Part shown: one piece after another, positions 33,705 through 42,301 of the stretch | How positions within the stretch are numbered: position 1 is the first letter of the stretch | Layout: each line of letters begins with the position of its first letter | Source of the DNA: JANNWF01 sp052390415 | GTDB taxonomy: Bacteria; Pseudomonadota; Gammaproteobacteria; Xanthomonadales; Xanthomonadaceae | Direction of reading: 5' to 3' | Length of the DNA: 46,246 nucleotides | NCBI GenBank assembly: GCA_052390415.1 | Contig: JBQTGY010000039.1 | Span: 1 to 46,246 of the forward strand | The notes under the pieces: model-generated | The model's input: the letters and a program-made list of their open reading frames with translations, nothing else | Database searches by the model: none | What the model was told of the DNA's origin: nothing | Made by a program: the position numbers and the translations under genes

Positions 33705-34741
33705 GGTTCGCGATAGCGCTCGAATGCCGGTGTCGCTTCGCGCACGTAACCCGCAGCAGTGCGGCGGGTAAACACGGCGGCGAGCTCGCGTTCGCGCGCA
33801 AAAAGCATGCCTTCCACCGGTCCCAGCACCATCAGTGCCGCGGCCAGCGCGTCCGCCTCCATCGCCGTGTCTGCAAGCGCGGTCACGCCGGCGAGATCGT
33901 GAATGACTGGCTCGCCGTTGCGCGCGTCCAGCGTATGCGAATAGCGGCGTCCGCCGTGTTCGAAACCGACCCGATAGTCGCCCGAACTTCCGGCAGCGAT
34001 GTCGTCGAGTGCGAGCACGGTGTCGTAGTAGACGCGACCTTGTGGATCGGTCAGCGCCGGCTCCACCGCGACGCGCCATGAGTCACCATTCGGCTTTTTC
34101 CCGGCAGCCAGCATTTCACCGCCTAGCTCGATCAGAAACACCGACACGCCATGCTCACGCAGACGCGTTGCAACGCGGTCAATGGCGTGGCCCGGTCCCA
34201 GCGACGAAACATCCATGCTCAAACCACCGGGCTGGCTTGCGCGGTGTTCGAGTGCATCCAGTTCAATCTTGTGCCAGCCGACCAGCGCACGTGCGCTGTC
34301 GATTTCAGCGGTCGTCGGCGGTTCGCTGCGTGGCCCGCTGCTGGCACCGAATCCCCACAGTTCAACCAAGGGTGCCACGGTCGGATCGTAGGCGCCGCCG
34401 GTGTCACGCGCCAATTCCAGCGCGTGCGCGAACACGTGAAACAGCGGCGGCGGCAGAGTTTGCCAGGTGTTCGGTGGGGCGCGATTGAAACGACTGAGAT
34501 CGGAGTCGGTTTCCCAGGCGCTCATCTGCGCGACCACGGTTTCCAATTCCGACTCGATCGCTGTTTGCAGTTCCGGCAACTGCGCTGCCGGCGCGACCAA
34601 CTGGACGCTCCAGGTGGTGCCCATGCTCGACCCAGTCAAGGTGTGGATTGGAGCGCGCTCGGCACAGCCGGCCAACAAAGTCAGCAACAATCCGAGCGCC
34701 ACCAGCCGCCGCCGCGCGGAGACTTCTTGCATTGAGAGCAT
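33701..34741 (-). CDS. apbE: ApbE-family FAD:protein FMN transferase, lipoprotein (346 aa)
   Basis: A periplasmic enzyme that attaches FMN from FAD to a Thr of target proteins, using Mg2+. A lipoprotein signal (RLVALGLLLTLLAGC) fixes it to a membrane. Family marks are GSSMGTTWSVQL, the acidic SDLSRFN, YDPTVAPLVELWGFG, SLGPGHAIDRVATRLREHGV, LIELGGEMLAAGKKPNGDSWRVAVE, YSHTLDARNGEPV and TALADTAMEADALAAALMVLG. ATG 34741 gives a good signal peptide; ATG 34732 is an alternative. It overlaps the diflavin reductase gene by 4 bp. No obvious FMN-binding-domain target is in the window, so its substrate is unknown. Confidence 0.9.
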   Translation of the reverse strand: MLSMQEVSARRRLVALGLLLTLLAGCAERAPIHTLTGSSMGTTWSVQLVAPAAQLPELQTAIESELETVVAQMSAWETDSDLSRFNRAPPNTWQTLPPPLFHVFAHALELARDTGGAYDPTVAPLVELWGFGASSGPRSEPPTTAEIDSARALVGWHKIELDALEHRASQPGGLSMDVSSLGPGHAIDRVATRLREHGVSVFLIELGGEMLAAGKKPNGDSWRVAVEPALTDPQGRVYYDTVLALDDIAAGSSGDYRVGFEHGGRRYSHTLDARNGEPVIHDLAGVTALADTAMEADALAAALMVLGPVEGMLFARERELAAVFTRRTAAGYVREATPAFERYREP

Positions 34742-34822
34742 GGTGATATTCAGGCGCAGAATTCGATCCTGATCCGGGGCGGCAAGCCAGGGGTTCCTTT
34801 GGCTCGATCCACACACATCGTC

Positions 34823-34842
34823 ATTCCCGCGCGAGCGGGAAT
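34823..34842. repeat. REP-like perfect palindrome
   Basis: ATTCCCGC, loop GCGA, GCGGGAAT, preceded by GTC and followed by CCAG, the usual context of this dispersed repeat. It lies between the DUF4198 gene and apbE. A second GC palindrome-like stretch follows at about 34889-34908. Confidence 0.75.
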
Positions 34843-34999
34843 CCAGTGGCTGGGCGATTTGAAACAGGCAACATATGCATTGGATGCCCGCTTTCGCGCG
34901 CTTTCGCGGGGATCACGGGTGCCACGTGTTGCTATCGTGGTTCGCGATATTGACAGCTGTCGATCCCGTTACCTGCATCGACTCGCGCTCGGCCAAACC

Positions 35000-35812
35000 C
35001 TACTGCGGCAGCACCTCGAAGGTCGCCACGTAACTTGCCCGACGCTGCGTGGCCGGTGGGCTCACACCATCGCTGTCCTGCACCGATGCCTGCATCCAAT
35101 ACATGCCCGCAGCTGGCCAGGCGATGGTGAACTTGCCGACGGCATCCGTGGTGGCGCTGATTTCATCCAGCGAGTTGCGATAGCGGGTGCCGCCAGCGAT
35201 CACCTTCACTTCAACGCCAGCCGCCGGCTTGCCGTCCAGCAGCAGCGCGAACTGTGCCGTCTCGCCGGCGAACAGGTCGTTGGGATGCGTGGTGGGTGCC
35301 AGTTCCAGACCCACGCCAGTCGGTGTCAGTGCGGTGAGATTGGGTGTGCCGGCGGTGACAAACGTTTCGATGCGGCCGGCCGATTGCGTGACCTGCAACT
35401 TGCTGGCGTCCTTCGGAACTTCCGTGGCAAAGGTGGCGATGGTGCCGCGCCAACGTTTTTGCTCGCCATTTTCTTCCCAATTCGCGAACAGCCCGTTGTT
35501 CACCAGGGCGATGCGGTAGGTGCCGTTGGCGGCCAGTTCCAGATCGAAGACGCTGCGGAACTTGCCGCTGTGGCTGTTCTGCGCGGTGGCGACGCTGCCG
35601 TCAGGCGTTGCGATCACCAGAGACTCCAGCCCCAGCGGCCGGTGGTTGAAATAGAACAGGTCATTGGAAACCGCCGCATCGACGGTGATCGACTGATTCT
35701 GTGGCAGCACGGTGGCGGAGGGCATCAACCAGGTGTTGTGGGCCAATGCCGGCAAGGGCAGGGCGGCGGCAAAGGCGATGGCAACGGCGGTGATGCGGGT
35801 GCGAATGGTCAT
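35000..35812 (-). CDS. DUF4198 periplasmic protein of the iron operon (270 aa)
   Basis: A signal peptide (ITAVAIAFAAALPLPALA) is cut before HNTWLMPS, giving an N-terminal His typical of DUF4198, where it may ligate metal. The mature protein is two beta-sandwich domains, the second (~165-265) like a carboxypeptidase-regulatory fold (LLDGKPAAGVEVKVIAGG, TTDAVGKFTIAWPAAGMYWMQ). DUF4198 proteins accompany metal transporters and TonB receptors and are thought to handle metal ions in the periplasm; the mechanism is not established. It is in line with its neighbours, 30 bp downstream of the DUF2271 gene. Confidence 0.85.
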   Translation of the reverse strand: MTIRTRITAVAIAFAAALPLPALAHNTWLMPSATVLPQNQSITVDAAVSNDLFYFNHRPLGLESLVIATPDGSVATAQNSHSGKFRSVFDLELAANGTYRIALVNNGLFANWEENGEQKRWRGTIATFATEVPKDASKLQVTQSAGRIETFVTAGTPNLTALTPTGVGLELAPTTHPNDLFAGETAQFALLLDGKPAAGVEVKVIAGGTRYRNSLDEISATTDAVGKFTIAWPAAGMYWMQASVQDSDGVSPPATQRRASYVATFEVLPQ

Positions 35813-35842
35813 GGCAGCTTCCGTGATTGGAAATGAAAGGGA

Positions 35843-36493
35843 TCAGGGGTTTAGATCGAGTGCGATGCGGCCCAGTTCGCTCTTCCCTTCGGCGCTCAAG
35901 TTCGTGGGAGTCGCGGGCGGCCACTGAAACGGAATTTTCAGCAGCTCACGACCACCCACTTCGCGCGCGGCTTCGACGACCAGTCGATAGCTGCCCGCGG
36001 CTAGCGAATCCAGTGGGGCCTCGGTCGCATCAAAGCTGAGTTCGTGCGATCCCACCGGCCGCGTCGCACCGGTCACACCATCCATGGGCAAGCTCGCGCT
36101 GCGGCCGCTGCGGCGCCACCACTGACGCAGATCGGGCAGCCACTTGCTGCCACTCTCGCCTTCGCCACCGTCCGGATTTCCGCCGGCGGATGCTTTGCCC
36201 TCCGCATCGTTTGGCTTGCCAGCATCCCGCTTTTCAACGTGCGGTTTCTCGGCGCCGGATTTGTCCGAGCTGGGCTTGGGCGGTCGCGGTTTGCCGCGTT
36301 CCTGCTGATACCAGACCGCCAGATTCGCAGCGACGCTGCTGTCCTCGCGTTCGATCCAGATCGCGACATATGGACGGTGATACTCGGCCACATCGATCGG
36401 TGGAATGGCCACGCTCACCCTGATGCCGGCGGCATCCGCTGGTGTCACGCAGGCAAACCACGGCAACAGCAGCAACGTATTCAATTTATTCAT
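35843..36493 (-). CDS. DUF2271 periplasmic protein with low-complexity insertion (216 aa)
   Basis: An exported protein of the iron operon. From ATG 36493 it has a short signal peptide (LNTLLLLPWFACVTPADA). The DUF2271 beta-sandwich is recognisable in two halves: RPYVAIWIERED...LAVWYQQ, then KWLPDLRQWWRRSG, DGVTGATRPVGSHEL, GSYRLVVEAAREVGGRELLKIPFQWP. Between the halves lies a ~50-residue hydrophilic, Lys/Pro/Glu/Gly-rich stretch (about 70-118), which most DUF2271 proteins lack. The function is unknown; the family occurs with PepSY and flavin-related iron genes. It lies 26 bp downstream of the PepSY gene. Confidence 0.85.
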   Translation of the reverse strand: MNKLNTLLLLPWFACVTPADAAGIRVSVAIPPIDVAEYHRPYVAIWIEREDSSVAANLAVWYQQERGKPRPPKPSSDKSGAEKPHVEKRDAGKPNDAEGKASAGGNPDGGEGESGSKWLPDLRQWWRRSGRSASLPMDGVTGATRPVGSHELSFDATEAPLDSLAAGSYRLVVEAAREVGGRELLKIPFQWPPATPTNLSAEGKSELGRIALDLNP

Positions 36494-36518
36494 CGGTAGT
36501 CCTTGCACAACAAAATCA

Positions 36519-37157
36519 TCAATGGATGAGCAACAAAGCCAGCAGCGCCGGAATCACCAAACCGGCGCCCACCATCGGCCAGGTCAGCGCGCGTTGACGC
36601 GCGTGCATCTGCAACAGAAACAGGCCAGTCAGGCAAAAAATCAGACACGCAATCGCGAACACGTCGATGAACCAGCTCCACGCCGCACCGGTGTGGCGAC
36701 CCTTGTGCAGGTCGTTGAAGTAGGAGACCCAACCGCGATCCGTCACTTCCGCTTCGACCATGCCGGAGGCCAGATCGATGGCGATCCAGGCGTCGCCGCC
36801 CGGGCGCGGCAGCGCCGCGTAGATTTCGTCCGCCGACCACTCTGCTTCCCGCGACCCGATCCGCAGATCAACCGATGTTGCCAACCAATCGCGCAGGTCG
36901 TGCGGCAGCGGGGCATTGCCTTCGATGCTCGATGCCTGCGTTTGCAACCGCTGCAACACGTCCTCCGGCACTTGCGCTTTGCGGGTCGACACCGCCGGCG
37001 TCGCACCAATCTGTGCGGCATGGTTGAGAGTGATGCCGGTGACGCTGAAAACCAGCATGCCGATCAGGCACAGCGCCGCACTGATCCAGTGCCACTGGTG
37101 CAGAGTCTTCAGCCAGTAGGCGCGGCGGTGTCCGCCAGCGGGTGCGGAACTGCTCAT
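36519..37157 (-). CDS. PepSY-associated inner-membrane protein (212 aa)
   Basis: A membrane protein with an N-terminal helix (WISAALCLIGMLVFSVTGITLNHA) typical of PepSY_TM proteins, a periplasmic domain of ~110 residues (PGGDAWIAIDLASGMVEAEVTDRGWVSYFNDLHKGRHTG), and two more helices (FIDVFAIACLIFCLTGLFLL, WPMVGAGLVIPALLALLL). The His in LKTLHQWHW, LNHA and LHKGRHTG are conserved in this family and may hold heme or take part in electron transfer. With the diflavin reductase of the same operon it could form a transmembrane ferric-reductase chain; this is inference. The gene is 27 bp downstream of piuC. Confidence 0.87.
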   Translation of the reverse strand: MSSSAPAGGHRRAYWLKTLHQWHWISAALCLIGMLVFSVTGITLNHAAQIGATPAVSTRKAQVPEDVLQRLQTQASSIEGNAPLPHDLRDWLATSVDLRIGSREAEWSADEIYAALPRPGGDAWIAIDLASGMVEAEVTDRGWVSYFNDLHKGRHTGAAWSWFIDVFAIACLIFCLTGLFLLQMHARQRALTWPMVGAGLVIPALLALLLIH

Positions 37158-37184
37158 GTGGATGTTCGACGCGGCATTGGTTTC

Positions 37185-37874
37185 TCAGACATCCGACCAG
37201 CGCCGCAGCAGGTTGTGATACACGCCGGTGAGTTGCACCAGTGCGGCGTGCTCCGGCAGCGCTTGGGTCAAACGCCGGATGCCGACGTCGAGATCGAACA
37301 ACATGCGGCGCTCGCCATCGTCGCGCAGCAGGCTCTGGATCCAGAAAAAGGAGGCAAACCGCGCGCCGCGAGTAACCTCTGTCACTTGATGCAGGCTGGT
37401 GCTGGGATACACCACCAGATCGCCAGCGGGCAGCTTGACCTGGTGGGTGCCGTAGGTGTCTTGAATCACCAGCTCGCCGCCGTCGTACTCATCGATTGAA
37501 CTGAGGAAGAGGGTGGCGGATACGTCGGTGCGAATCGGTTCGGCGCGGCTGCCACTGCTGCGGTCGTAGCGCACCGCGTTGTCGACGTGATAACCGAACG
37601 ATTGACCGCCGCGGTAGCAGTTGAACAGCGGTGGATAGATGCGTCGCGGCAAGGTCGCTGAAAAGAAGGTGCTGTTCTTCGCCAGGGCATCCAGCACCAG
37701 GGGGCCTAGCTCACGCGCTACCGGGTCGGTTTCGGGCAGTTGCAGATTGTCCTTGGCCTTGGCTGATTGATAGCCCGCAGTGGCGCGGCCATCGGCCCAG
37801 TTGGCGGCGTCGAGACGGGCGCGAAAATGCGCAACCTGCTCGGCAGTCAGCACCTCGGGAATGTGCAGCAGCAT
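37185..37874 (-). CDS. piuC: Fe(II)/2-oxoglutarate-dependent PKHD-type hydroxylase (229 aa)
   Basis: A cytosolic dioxygenase of the PiuC/YbiX family, usually encoded beside Fiu- or PiuA-type siderophore receptors. The iron ligands are His96 and Asp98 (FGYHVDNAVRYD) and His162 (TSLHQVTEVTRGARFASFFW), with Arg172 for 2-oxoglutarate. The start MLLHIPEVLTAEQV and the length are normal. Its substrate is not known; siderophore or receptor modification has been suggested for the family. It lies 180 bp downstream of the receptor gene. Confidence 0.92.
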   Translation of the reverse strand: MLLHIPEVLTAEQVAHFRARLDAANWADGRATAGYQSAKAKDNLQLPETDPVARELGPLVLDALAKNSTFFSATLPRRIYPPLFNCYRGGQSFGYHVDNAVRYDRSSGSRAEPIRTDVSATLFLSSIDEYDGGELVIQDTYGTHQVKLPAGDLVVYPSTSLHQVTEVTRGARFASFFWIQSLLRDDGERRMLFDLDVGIRRLTQALPEHAALVQLTGVYHNLLRRWSDV

Positions 37875-38054
37875 GCGGTGATTCCTGCTTGGCGAGCCGT
37901 CGGCGCGCGAGGGTTGAAGATCGGTGGAGTGGAAGTGGAGGCGGGGTCACAACAAATTGCGGCCCTGCCCATGTCGAGCGGGAACTCGCCACAAGCAGGG
38001 CTGCGAGTGCGGAGTGGGCCGCACCAAATCGCTTGAGTCGGAAGTCGCGCTCGC

Positions 38055-40391
38055 TTAGAACGCGTAGCTGGCAGTCAGCACCACGCTGCGTGTATCGCCC
38101 GGCGTTGCCCACCCGTTGTTGCGCGGACGCGTGTAGTACTCCTTGTCGAACAGGTTGGTGACATTGAGTTGCAGGCCGAGGTCGGAAGTCACTTTGTAAT
38201 TCACCATCGCGCGATGGGTCAGGTAACCCGGAGTGGTCACCAACGAACCGCTGACATTGGTGGCGCTGTGCTGGGTCAACCAGACCTTGCCTAGATAGTT
38301 GGCGCCGTAACCGAGCTGCCACTTGGAGTTCAGGTCGTAGGTGGTCCACAGGCCCAGCGAGTGTTCCGGCGTGTTGAGCAAGCGATCGCCGCGGGTGAAG
38401 TCGGTGCCCAGGCCTGCCTGTCGATCCGAGACGCCTTGCACCACTTTGCTGTCGAGATAAGCGTAGTTGGCGTACACCATCCAGGTGTCCTGGATGCGGC
38501 CGGATGCTCCGAGGATCAGACCTTCCACCCGTGCTTCGCCATCGAGTTGCTGTTCGCCGGACGGATTGTTCGGGTTGCCCGGATCCGCCACGCGATAGTT
38601 CAGGCGATCATTGCGGAAGATGGCAGCGGTCAATGCCAGCGCGCCGTCATACAAATCCCACTTCGCGCCGAGTTCAGTGACCACGGCGGTTTCCGGATCG
38701 ACGTTGCAATTGTTGGTGCCCAGCGTCGGCACGGCATTGATGACGCAAGCGCCATTGACCGAGGCTTTGGATGGCGTCTTTGAATTGCCGTAGGACAGGT
38801 AATAACTGGTCGCCGCGCTGGGCTTGAATACCAGTCCACCGCGATACGAAAACAGGTTGTCGTCGTTGATCGCCTCTGCGCCCGGCGTGACCGTGCCATT
38901 GGTGGCGATGGCATCGGTGCGATGCGAACCCTCGTTGCGCTCATACCGCGCGCCAAGGTTGAGCTGCCACTGTTCGCTGAACTTCAAGGTATCGAGCGCA
39001 TACAACGCACGGTTGTCGAGTTCGCCGCGCTGCTGTGACGTCGCGATGTAGTTGATCGGGCCGCGCCACAGCGTATCCGGGTTGAACAGGTCCATCACCG
39101 GCAGAACAGGATTGGGTGTGGCACCGCCGGGGTTGCGCAGCACGTTTCCGGTCGACAGGTCATGACTCTCGTGTGATATCGAAAAGCCACTCACCAGATC
39201 ATGCTGGATTGCACCGGTGGCAAAACTCGCCACGAAATCGGTCTGGTTGATCGCGATGGTGTTGTGGGTGATGCGGGTGGTGCCACGTGGACCGGAGGGT
39301 TGGTACTGGCCCGGCTGCAGGGTGAAGGGTGGGAATCCGGTCACGGTGAAATTGCAGGCACCAGCGGTGACAGGATTGGTGCCGTTGCCGAGGCAAAAGC
39401 TGCCTTGCGGCGGATCCACGACCAGGTACTGGTCGATGTCGGACTGGCGGGACTGGTTGCTCACCGAAAACGTGTCGTTGAAACGGTGTTCGATCTTGGC
39501 CGTGAACTGGTCGACGTCGATCTCCTGCGTATCGACGTTGCGATAACCGAAGTAGCGGCCGGGATCGACACCGGGCAGTGGAGCACCGCGGTAATGCGGC
39601 ACGCCATACTGCGGCGTGTTCTCATCTTCCTGATGCACGTAGCTCAGGCTCACGGTGGTGTCGCTGCCCAGACCAAAGGCGACGGACGGGGCGAAACCCC
39701 AGCGGTCAAATTCTTCGACGTCACGGCCGGGGGCGTCGTTGCGATGCGCCATCGCGTTGATGCGAAACGCGCTGCTCTCACCGAATTCATGATTGGAATC
39801 CACGGTCAGCCGGCCGTAGCTGTCACTGCCAGCCCCGGCTTGCACGCGCGAAGCGTTGCCTGCACGCGCCACCTTGCTGACCAGGTTGATGGTGCCACCG
39901 ACTGCGCCCGCGCCGGAGTTCACCGAGTTGGCACCGTTGATCACCTCCACCGTTTCCAGATTGAAGGTGTCGGTGCGGGAGTACTGCGCACTGTCGCGCA
40001 TGCCATCCACCGTGATGTCGTTGTTGGCGCTGAATCCCCGCAGGTTGATGCTGTCGCCAAACCCGCCGCCGCCTTCACCGGCACCAAAGGTGATGCCCGG
40101 CAAGGTGCTGAGCACGTCACGCAGATTGAGCAGGTTCTGGCCTTCGATGACCTCGGTGCTGATCTGCGAAATCGTCTGCGGCGTATCCAGTAGTGGCTGG
40201 GTGTACTTGGGCGACTTCGCCCGCGGCACTTGATGGCCCTCCACCACCATTTGGTCGAGTTTGCGCGGTGAATCCGCACCCGGCACGTACTCCGGCGGCG
40301 CAGCGTGGGCAGAAAACGCCAGCGAAGTGAGCGCCGCGGCGATGGCGGTGGTGAGCAGGGTGCGACGGGGCAAGGCGCGTCGGGCAGACAT
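38055..40391 (-). CDS. fiu: TonB-dependent siderophore receptor, Fiu/PiuA type (778 aa)
   Basis: An outer-membrane receptor predicted to import ferric catecholate siderophores. The signal peptide (LLTTAIAAALTSLAFSAHA) is followed by a TonB-box-like DQMVVEG and a plug domain (TPQTISQISTEVIEGQNLLNLRDVLSTLPGI, SINLRGFSANNDITVDGMRD, VEVINGANSVNSGAGAVGGTINLVSK). Next come the 22-strand barrel (YGNSKTPSKASVNG, NNCNVDPETAVVTELGAKWDLYDG) and the C-terminal Phe signature (DTRSVVLTASYAF). It is first of a seven-gene minus-strand operon. GAGGATC lies ~10 bp before the ATG, and Fur-like repeats lie 71 bp upstream. Confidence 0.92.
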   Translation of the reverse strand: MSARRALPRRTLLTTAIAAALTSLAFSAHAAPPEYVPGADSPRKLDQMVVEGHQVPRAKSPKYTQPLLDTPQTISQISTEVIEGQNLLNLRDVLSTLPGITFGAGEGGGGFGDSINLRGFSANNDITVDGMRDSAQYSRTDTFNLETVEVINGANSVNSGAGAVGGTINLVSKVARAGNASRVQAGAGSDSYGRLTVDSNHEFGESSAFRINAMAHRNDAPGRDVEEFDRWGFAPSVAFGLGSDTTVSLSYVHQEDENTPQYGVPHYRGAPLPGVDPGRYFGYRNVDTQEIDVDQFTAKIEHRFNDTFSVSNQSRQSDIDQYLVVDPPQGSFCLGNGTNPVTAGACNFTVTGFPPFTLQPGQYQPSGPRGTTRITHNTIAINQTDFVASFATGAIQHDLVSGFSISHESHDLSTGNVLRNPGGATPNPVLPVMDLFNPDTLWRGPINYIATSQQRGELDNRALYALDTLKFSEQWQLNLGARYERNEGSHRTDAIATNGTVTPGAEAINDDNLFSYRGGLVFKPSAATSYYLSYGNSKTPSKASVNGACVINAVPTLGTNNCNVDPETAVVTELGAKWDLYDGALALTAAIFRNDRLNYRVADPGNPNNPSGEQQLDGEARVEGLILGASGRIQDTWMVYANYAYLDSKVVQGVSDRQAGLGTDFTRGDRLLNTPEHSLGLWTTYDLNSKWQLGYGANYLGKVWLTQHSATNVSGSLVTTPGYLTHRAMVNYKVTSDLGLQLNVTNLFDKEYYTRPRNNGWATPGDTRSVVLTASYAF

Positions 40392-40461
40392 GAGTCGGAG
40401 TGATCCTCTGGTGAATTGGAATGCACTTTTACGCAGAGGCTTAAGCCAATGCCTTCGCTAA

Positions 40462-40494
40462 TGCGAATCAATCCTATTCGTAAATAAAACGAAT
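40462..40494 (-). promoter_or_regulatory. Fur-box-like repeats upstream of the TonB receptor
   Basis: Three hexamer-type half sites are spaced by 7 nt: GCGAAT (40463-40469 region), ATTCGT (40476-40481) and ACGAAT (40489-40494). The last two form a perfect inverted repeat around AAATAAA; the first two form TGCGAAT/ATTCGTA with one mismatch. The AT-rich setting in GC-rich DNA and the downstream iron operon suggest overlapping Fur sites. The similarity to the Fur consensus is partial. Confidence 0.5.
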
Positions 40495-40620
40495 GACAAG
40501 GGTCGAGAACCAGGCAAGGACGATTTCAAACGCGGATTTATCGAGGGCAAGGATGAAGAGATTGAATGCCGAGCAGACCGGGTCAGCGATCAAGAGGTCG
40601 CGTGGTTTCGCCTTGTCGGG

Positions 40621-42078
40621 TCAGCCCACGACCCTCACAAACCCCTTGCTCAACTCTTCAGCCAGCAGTTTCTCGGCCAGAGCGTGCGCGCGCTCGGGTG
40701 TGGCGGCGACCTGCAAGCTGACCTTGAGCGGTTCGGCGCGGCGGGCGGAATAGTCAGTCCAGTAGATCAGGTAGGGAAAAGGCAGTTCGGGGTCGGCCTT
40801 TTCCACCACCACCAGTTTGCGCAGCATTTCACCCTTTGCGTACACCTCACGACGCTGCAGCTTGGCGCTGCGGTCACTTTGCAGGGGCGTGGGGCGAAGG
40901 GCGCTGCTGACCTGCGCGATGCGGGCGCCGCCGTCCTGCCAGTTCTTGTCGCCGCGCAGCTTGGAGAAGCGGGCGAAGCTGAGGCGTGGACAGGTGCTCA
41001 GGCCAAGAAACTCGTAGGTCGCGCTGTCGGCGTTCCAGCGCAGCAGTTGGGTGCGTTGTTCGCGACCGCCCTCGCTGCTGACCAAATCCTCGCCGTGCAA
41101 CTCAGCGACCCGTTCGGGGCGGATGAAATGGATCGCGCGGCCGCTGGAGTCGGTCATTGCCAGAGGTGCTGGCACCGCCAGCGGGCGCAGTTGGTCAAGC
41201 AGTTTGACGCGCTCGGCATCGCTGAGACCGGAACCGACGCGCGCAAAAATCTGCAGCTGCGGCGCCTGGCCAGTTTCGGCCGGATAGACCAGGGCGGTCA
41301 GCAGCGAGGCCACGCCATATTGGCCTTCGAAATCGTCTTCGACGAAACCGATCAGCACGGCGTCAACACTTCGGTGCGGCTTCACCTTGCGCGCTTCGGC
41401 GCGGCCCAGACGGCGTACCACGATGCCTTCGCCGCCGCCTTGCACGATGCGTTCGAAGCAGGCTGGGACCTCCGCTTCATTGACAACCTCGGCAGCCATC
41501 GCGAAAACCGGTGCGGTTTCATCGCGTCCACCCAGGCGTTCCAGCAGCGCTTGGGTTTCGGTGAAATTGCTCTGATTGGCGCGGAGGTCGCGGCCATCCA
41601 GCATCACCGCGTCCAGAAGCACCAGTTGCAGGCGGGCGATCTCCTCGTCGCTGCCGGAAAAGCTGGCGCGGATGACTTCGCTCACCCCCAGCCGACGCTC
41701 ACCTTCGGCGGTGTCAGGCAGTATCAGCTCGCCACGTAGCAGCGTCTTGTTGACGGCTTCGGCCTGCAGGCGTTCGGCCAGGGCGTCGAGCGCACGCAGG
41801 CCGATTCGCACGCGGCCGGAACTGGCGCTGAAACAGAACGGTTCCGTGCCTTGTTCGTAGTAGATGAACACGCTTTCGCCGTCGTACTTGGTCGAGACCA
41901 ACACCGGATCGCGGCCGGCGTAGCGACTGGCCAGGTCCGAGGGCGCCAGGGCTTCGATCTTGCGCATCACCTGGTTGTCGAAGTCCTGGGCGACGCTGAG
42001 CAGCACCGGGTCGGTGACCGCGCCGCTGGTGGCGATGCCGTAGCGGCCCTTGAAGCTGAGTTTCGCGCGGTCGATCAT
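40621..42078 (-). CDS. ATP-dependent DNA/RNA ligase-like protein with extra C-terminal domain (485 aa)
   Basis: A predicted covalent nucleotidyltransferase that joins nucleic-acid ends by adenylation. Motif I is Lys64 in STKYDGES; motif III GEL at 116-118; IIIa LVLLDAVMLDGRDL; motif IV GEGIVVRR (~216-223); motif V RKVKPHRSVDAVLIGF (~230-245). An OB fold follows (~250-305: GVASLLTAL, FARVGSGLSDAERVKLLDQLRPL). The first ~55 residues and the last ~180 are unlike standard minimal ligases. The end (PFPYLIYWTDYS...ATPERAHALAEKLLAEELSKGFVRV) weakly recalls a WGR-type nucleic-acid-binding domain. ATG 42078 follows GAGGAATCC. It is third in an operon with two unknown genes, so it probably serves a dedicated repair or conflict system rather than replication. 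Confidence 0.8.
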   Translation of the reverse strand: MIDRAKLSFKGRYGIATSGAVTDPVLLSVAQDFDNQVMRKIEALAPSDLASRYAGRDPVLVSTKYDGESVFIYYEQGTEPFCFSASSGRVRIGLRALDALAERLQAEAVNKTLLRGELILPDTAEGERRLGVSEVIRASFSGSDEEIARLQLVLLDAVMLDGRDLRANQSNFTETQALLERLGGRDETAPVFAMAAEVVNEAEVPACFERIVQGGGEGIVVRRLGRAEARKVKPHRSVDAVLIGFVEDDFEGQYGVASLLTALVYPAETGQAPQLQIFARVGSGLSDAERVKLLDQLRPLAVPAPLAMTDSSGRAIHFIRPERVAELHGEDLVSSEGGREQRTQLLRWNADSATYEFLGLSTCPRLSFARFSKLRGDKNWQDGGARIAQVSSALRPTPLQSDRSAKLQRREVYAKGEMLRKLVVVEKADPELPFPYLIYWTDYSARRAEPLKVSLQVAATPERAHALAEKLLAEELSKGFVRVVG

Positions 42079-42096
42079 CCTGGATTCCTCAGTTGA
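42077..42096 (-). repeat. 20-bp inverted repeat, left arm
   Basis: ATCCTGGATTCCTCAGTTGA, the exact reverse complement of 42282-42301. It overlaps the ligase start codon and contains its ribosome site. Confidence 0.92.
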
Positions 42097-42281
42097 ACGC
42101 GCCCGAGAGTGCGCTTGGCCGGCTGGCTGGCAAGGCGCGAGGAGGCGCAGGTTGAACACCTGCAACGACGAGCAACGCAGTCAGACGGCAGGCAAAACTT
42201 GCTGACGGATGCGTAGTGGGTGACGCGACATGAAGCGAGACTTTCAAGACCCATCAAGTGGTTACTCGAAATCGAAAGCGG

Positions 42282-42301
42282 TCAACTGAGGAATCCAGGA
42301 T
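42282..42301 (+). repeat. 20-bp inverted repeat, right arm
   Basis: TCAACTGAGGAATCCAGGAT. It abuts the stop codon of the 231-aa gene. The two arms therefore bound precisely the intergenic segment of the operon (225 bp in all). Inside is a GCAGGT/ACCTGC hairpin at 42147-42163. Confidence 0.92.

Noticed and set aside
33705..34079. N-terminal extension of the diflavin reductase
   Set aside because: Arg-rich shadow inside apbE; ATG 33704 overlaps the apbE stop and begins the membrane anchor.
36044..37499. Plus-strand ORFs over the PepSY, DUF2271 and piuC genes
   Set aside because: Shadows; the minus-strand genes form a regular operon with recognisable families.
39201..40193. 330-aa plus-strand ORF
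   Set aside because: Shadow of the TonB receptor gene; no domain or start signal.
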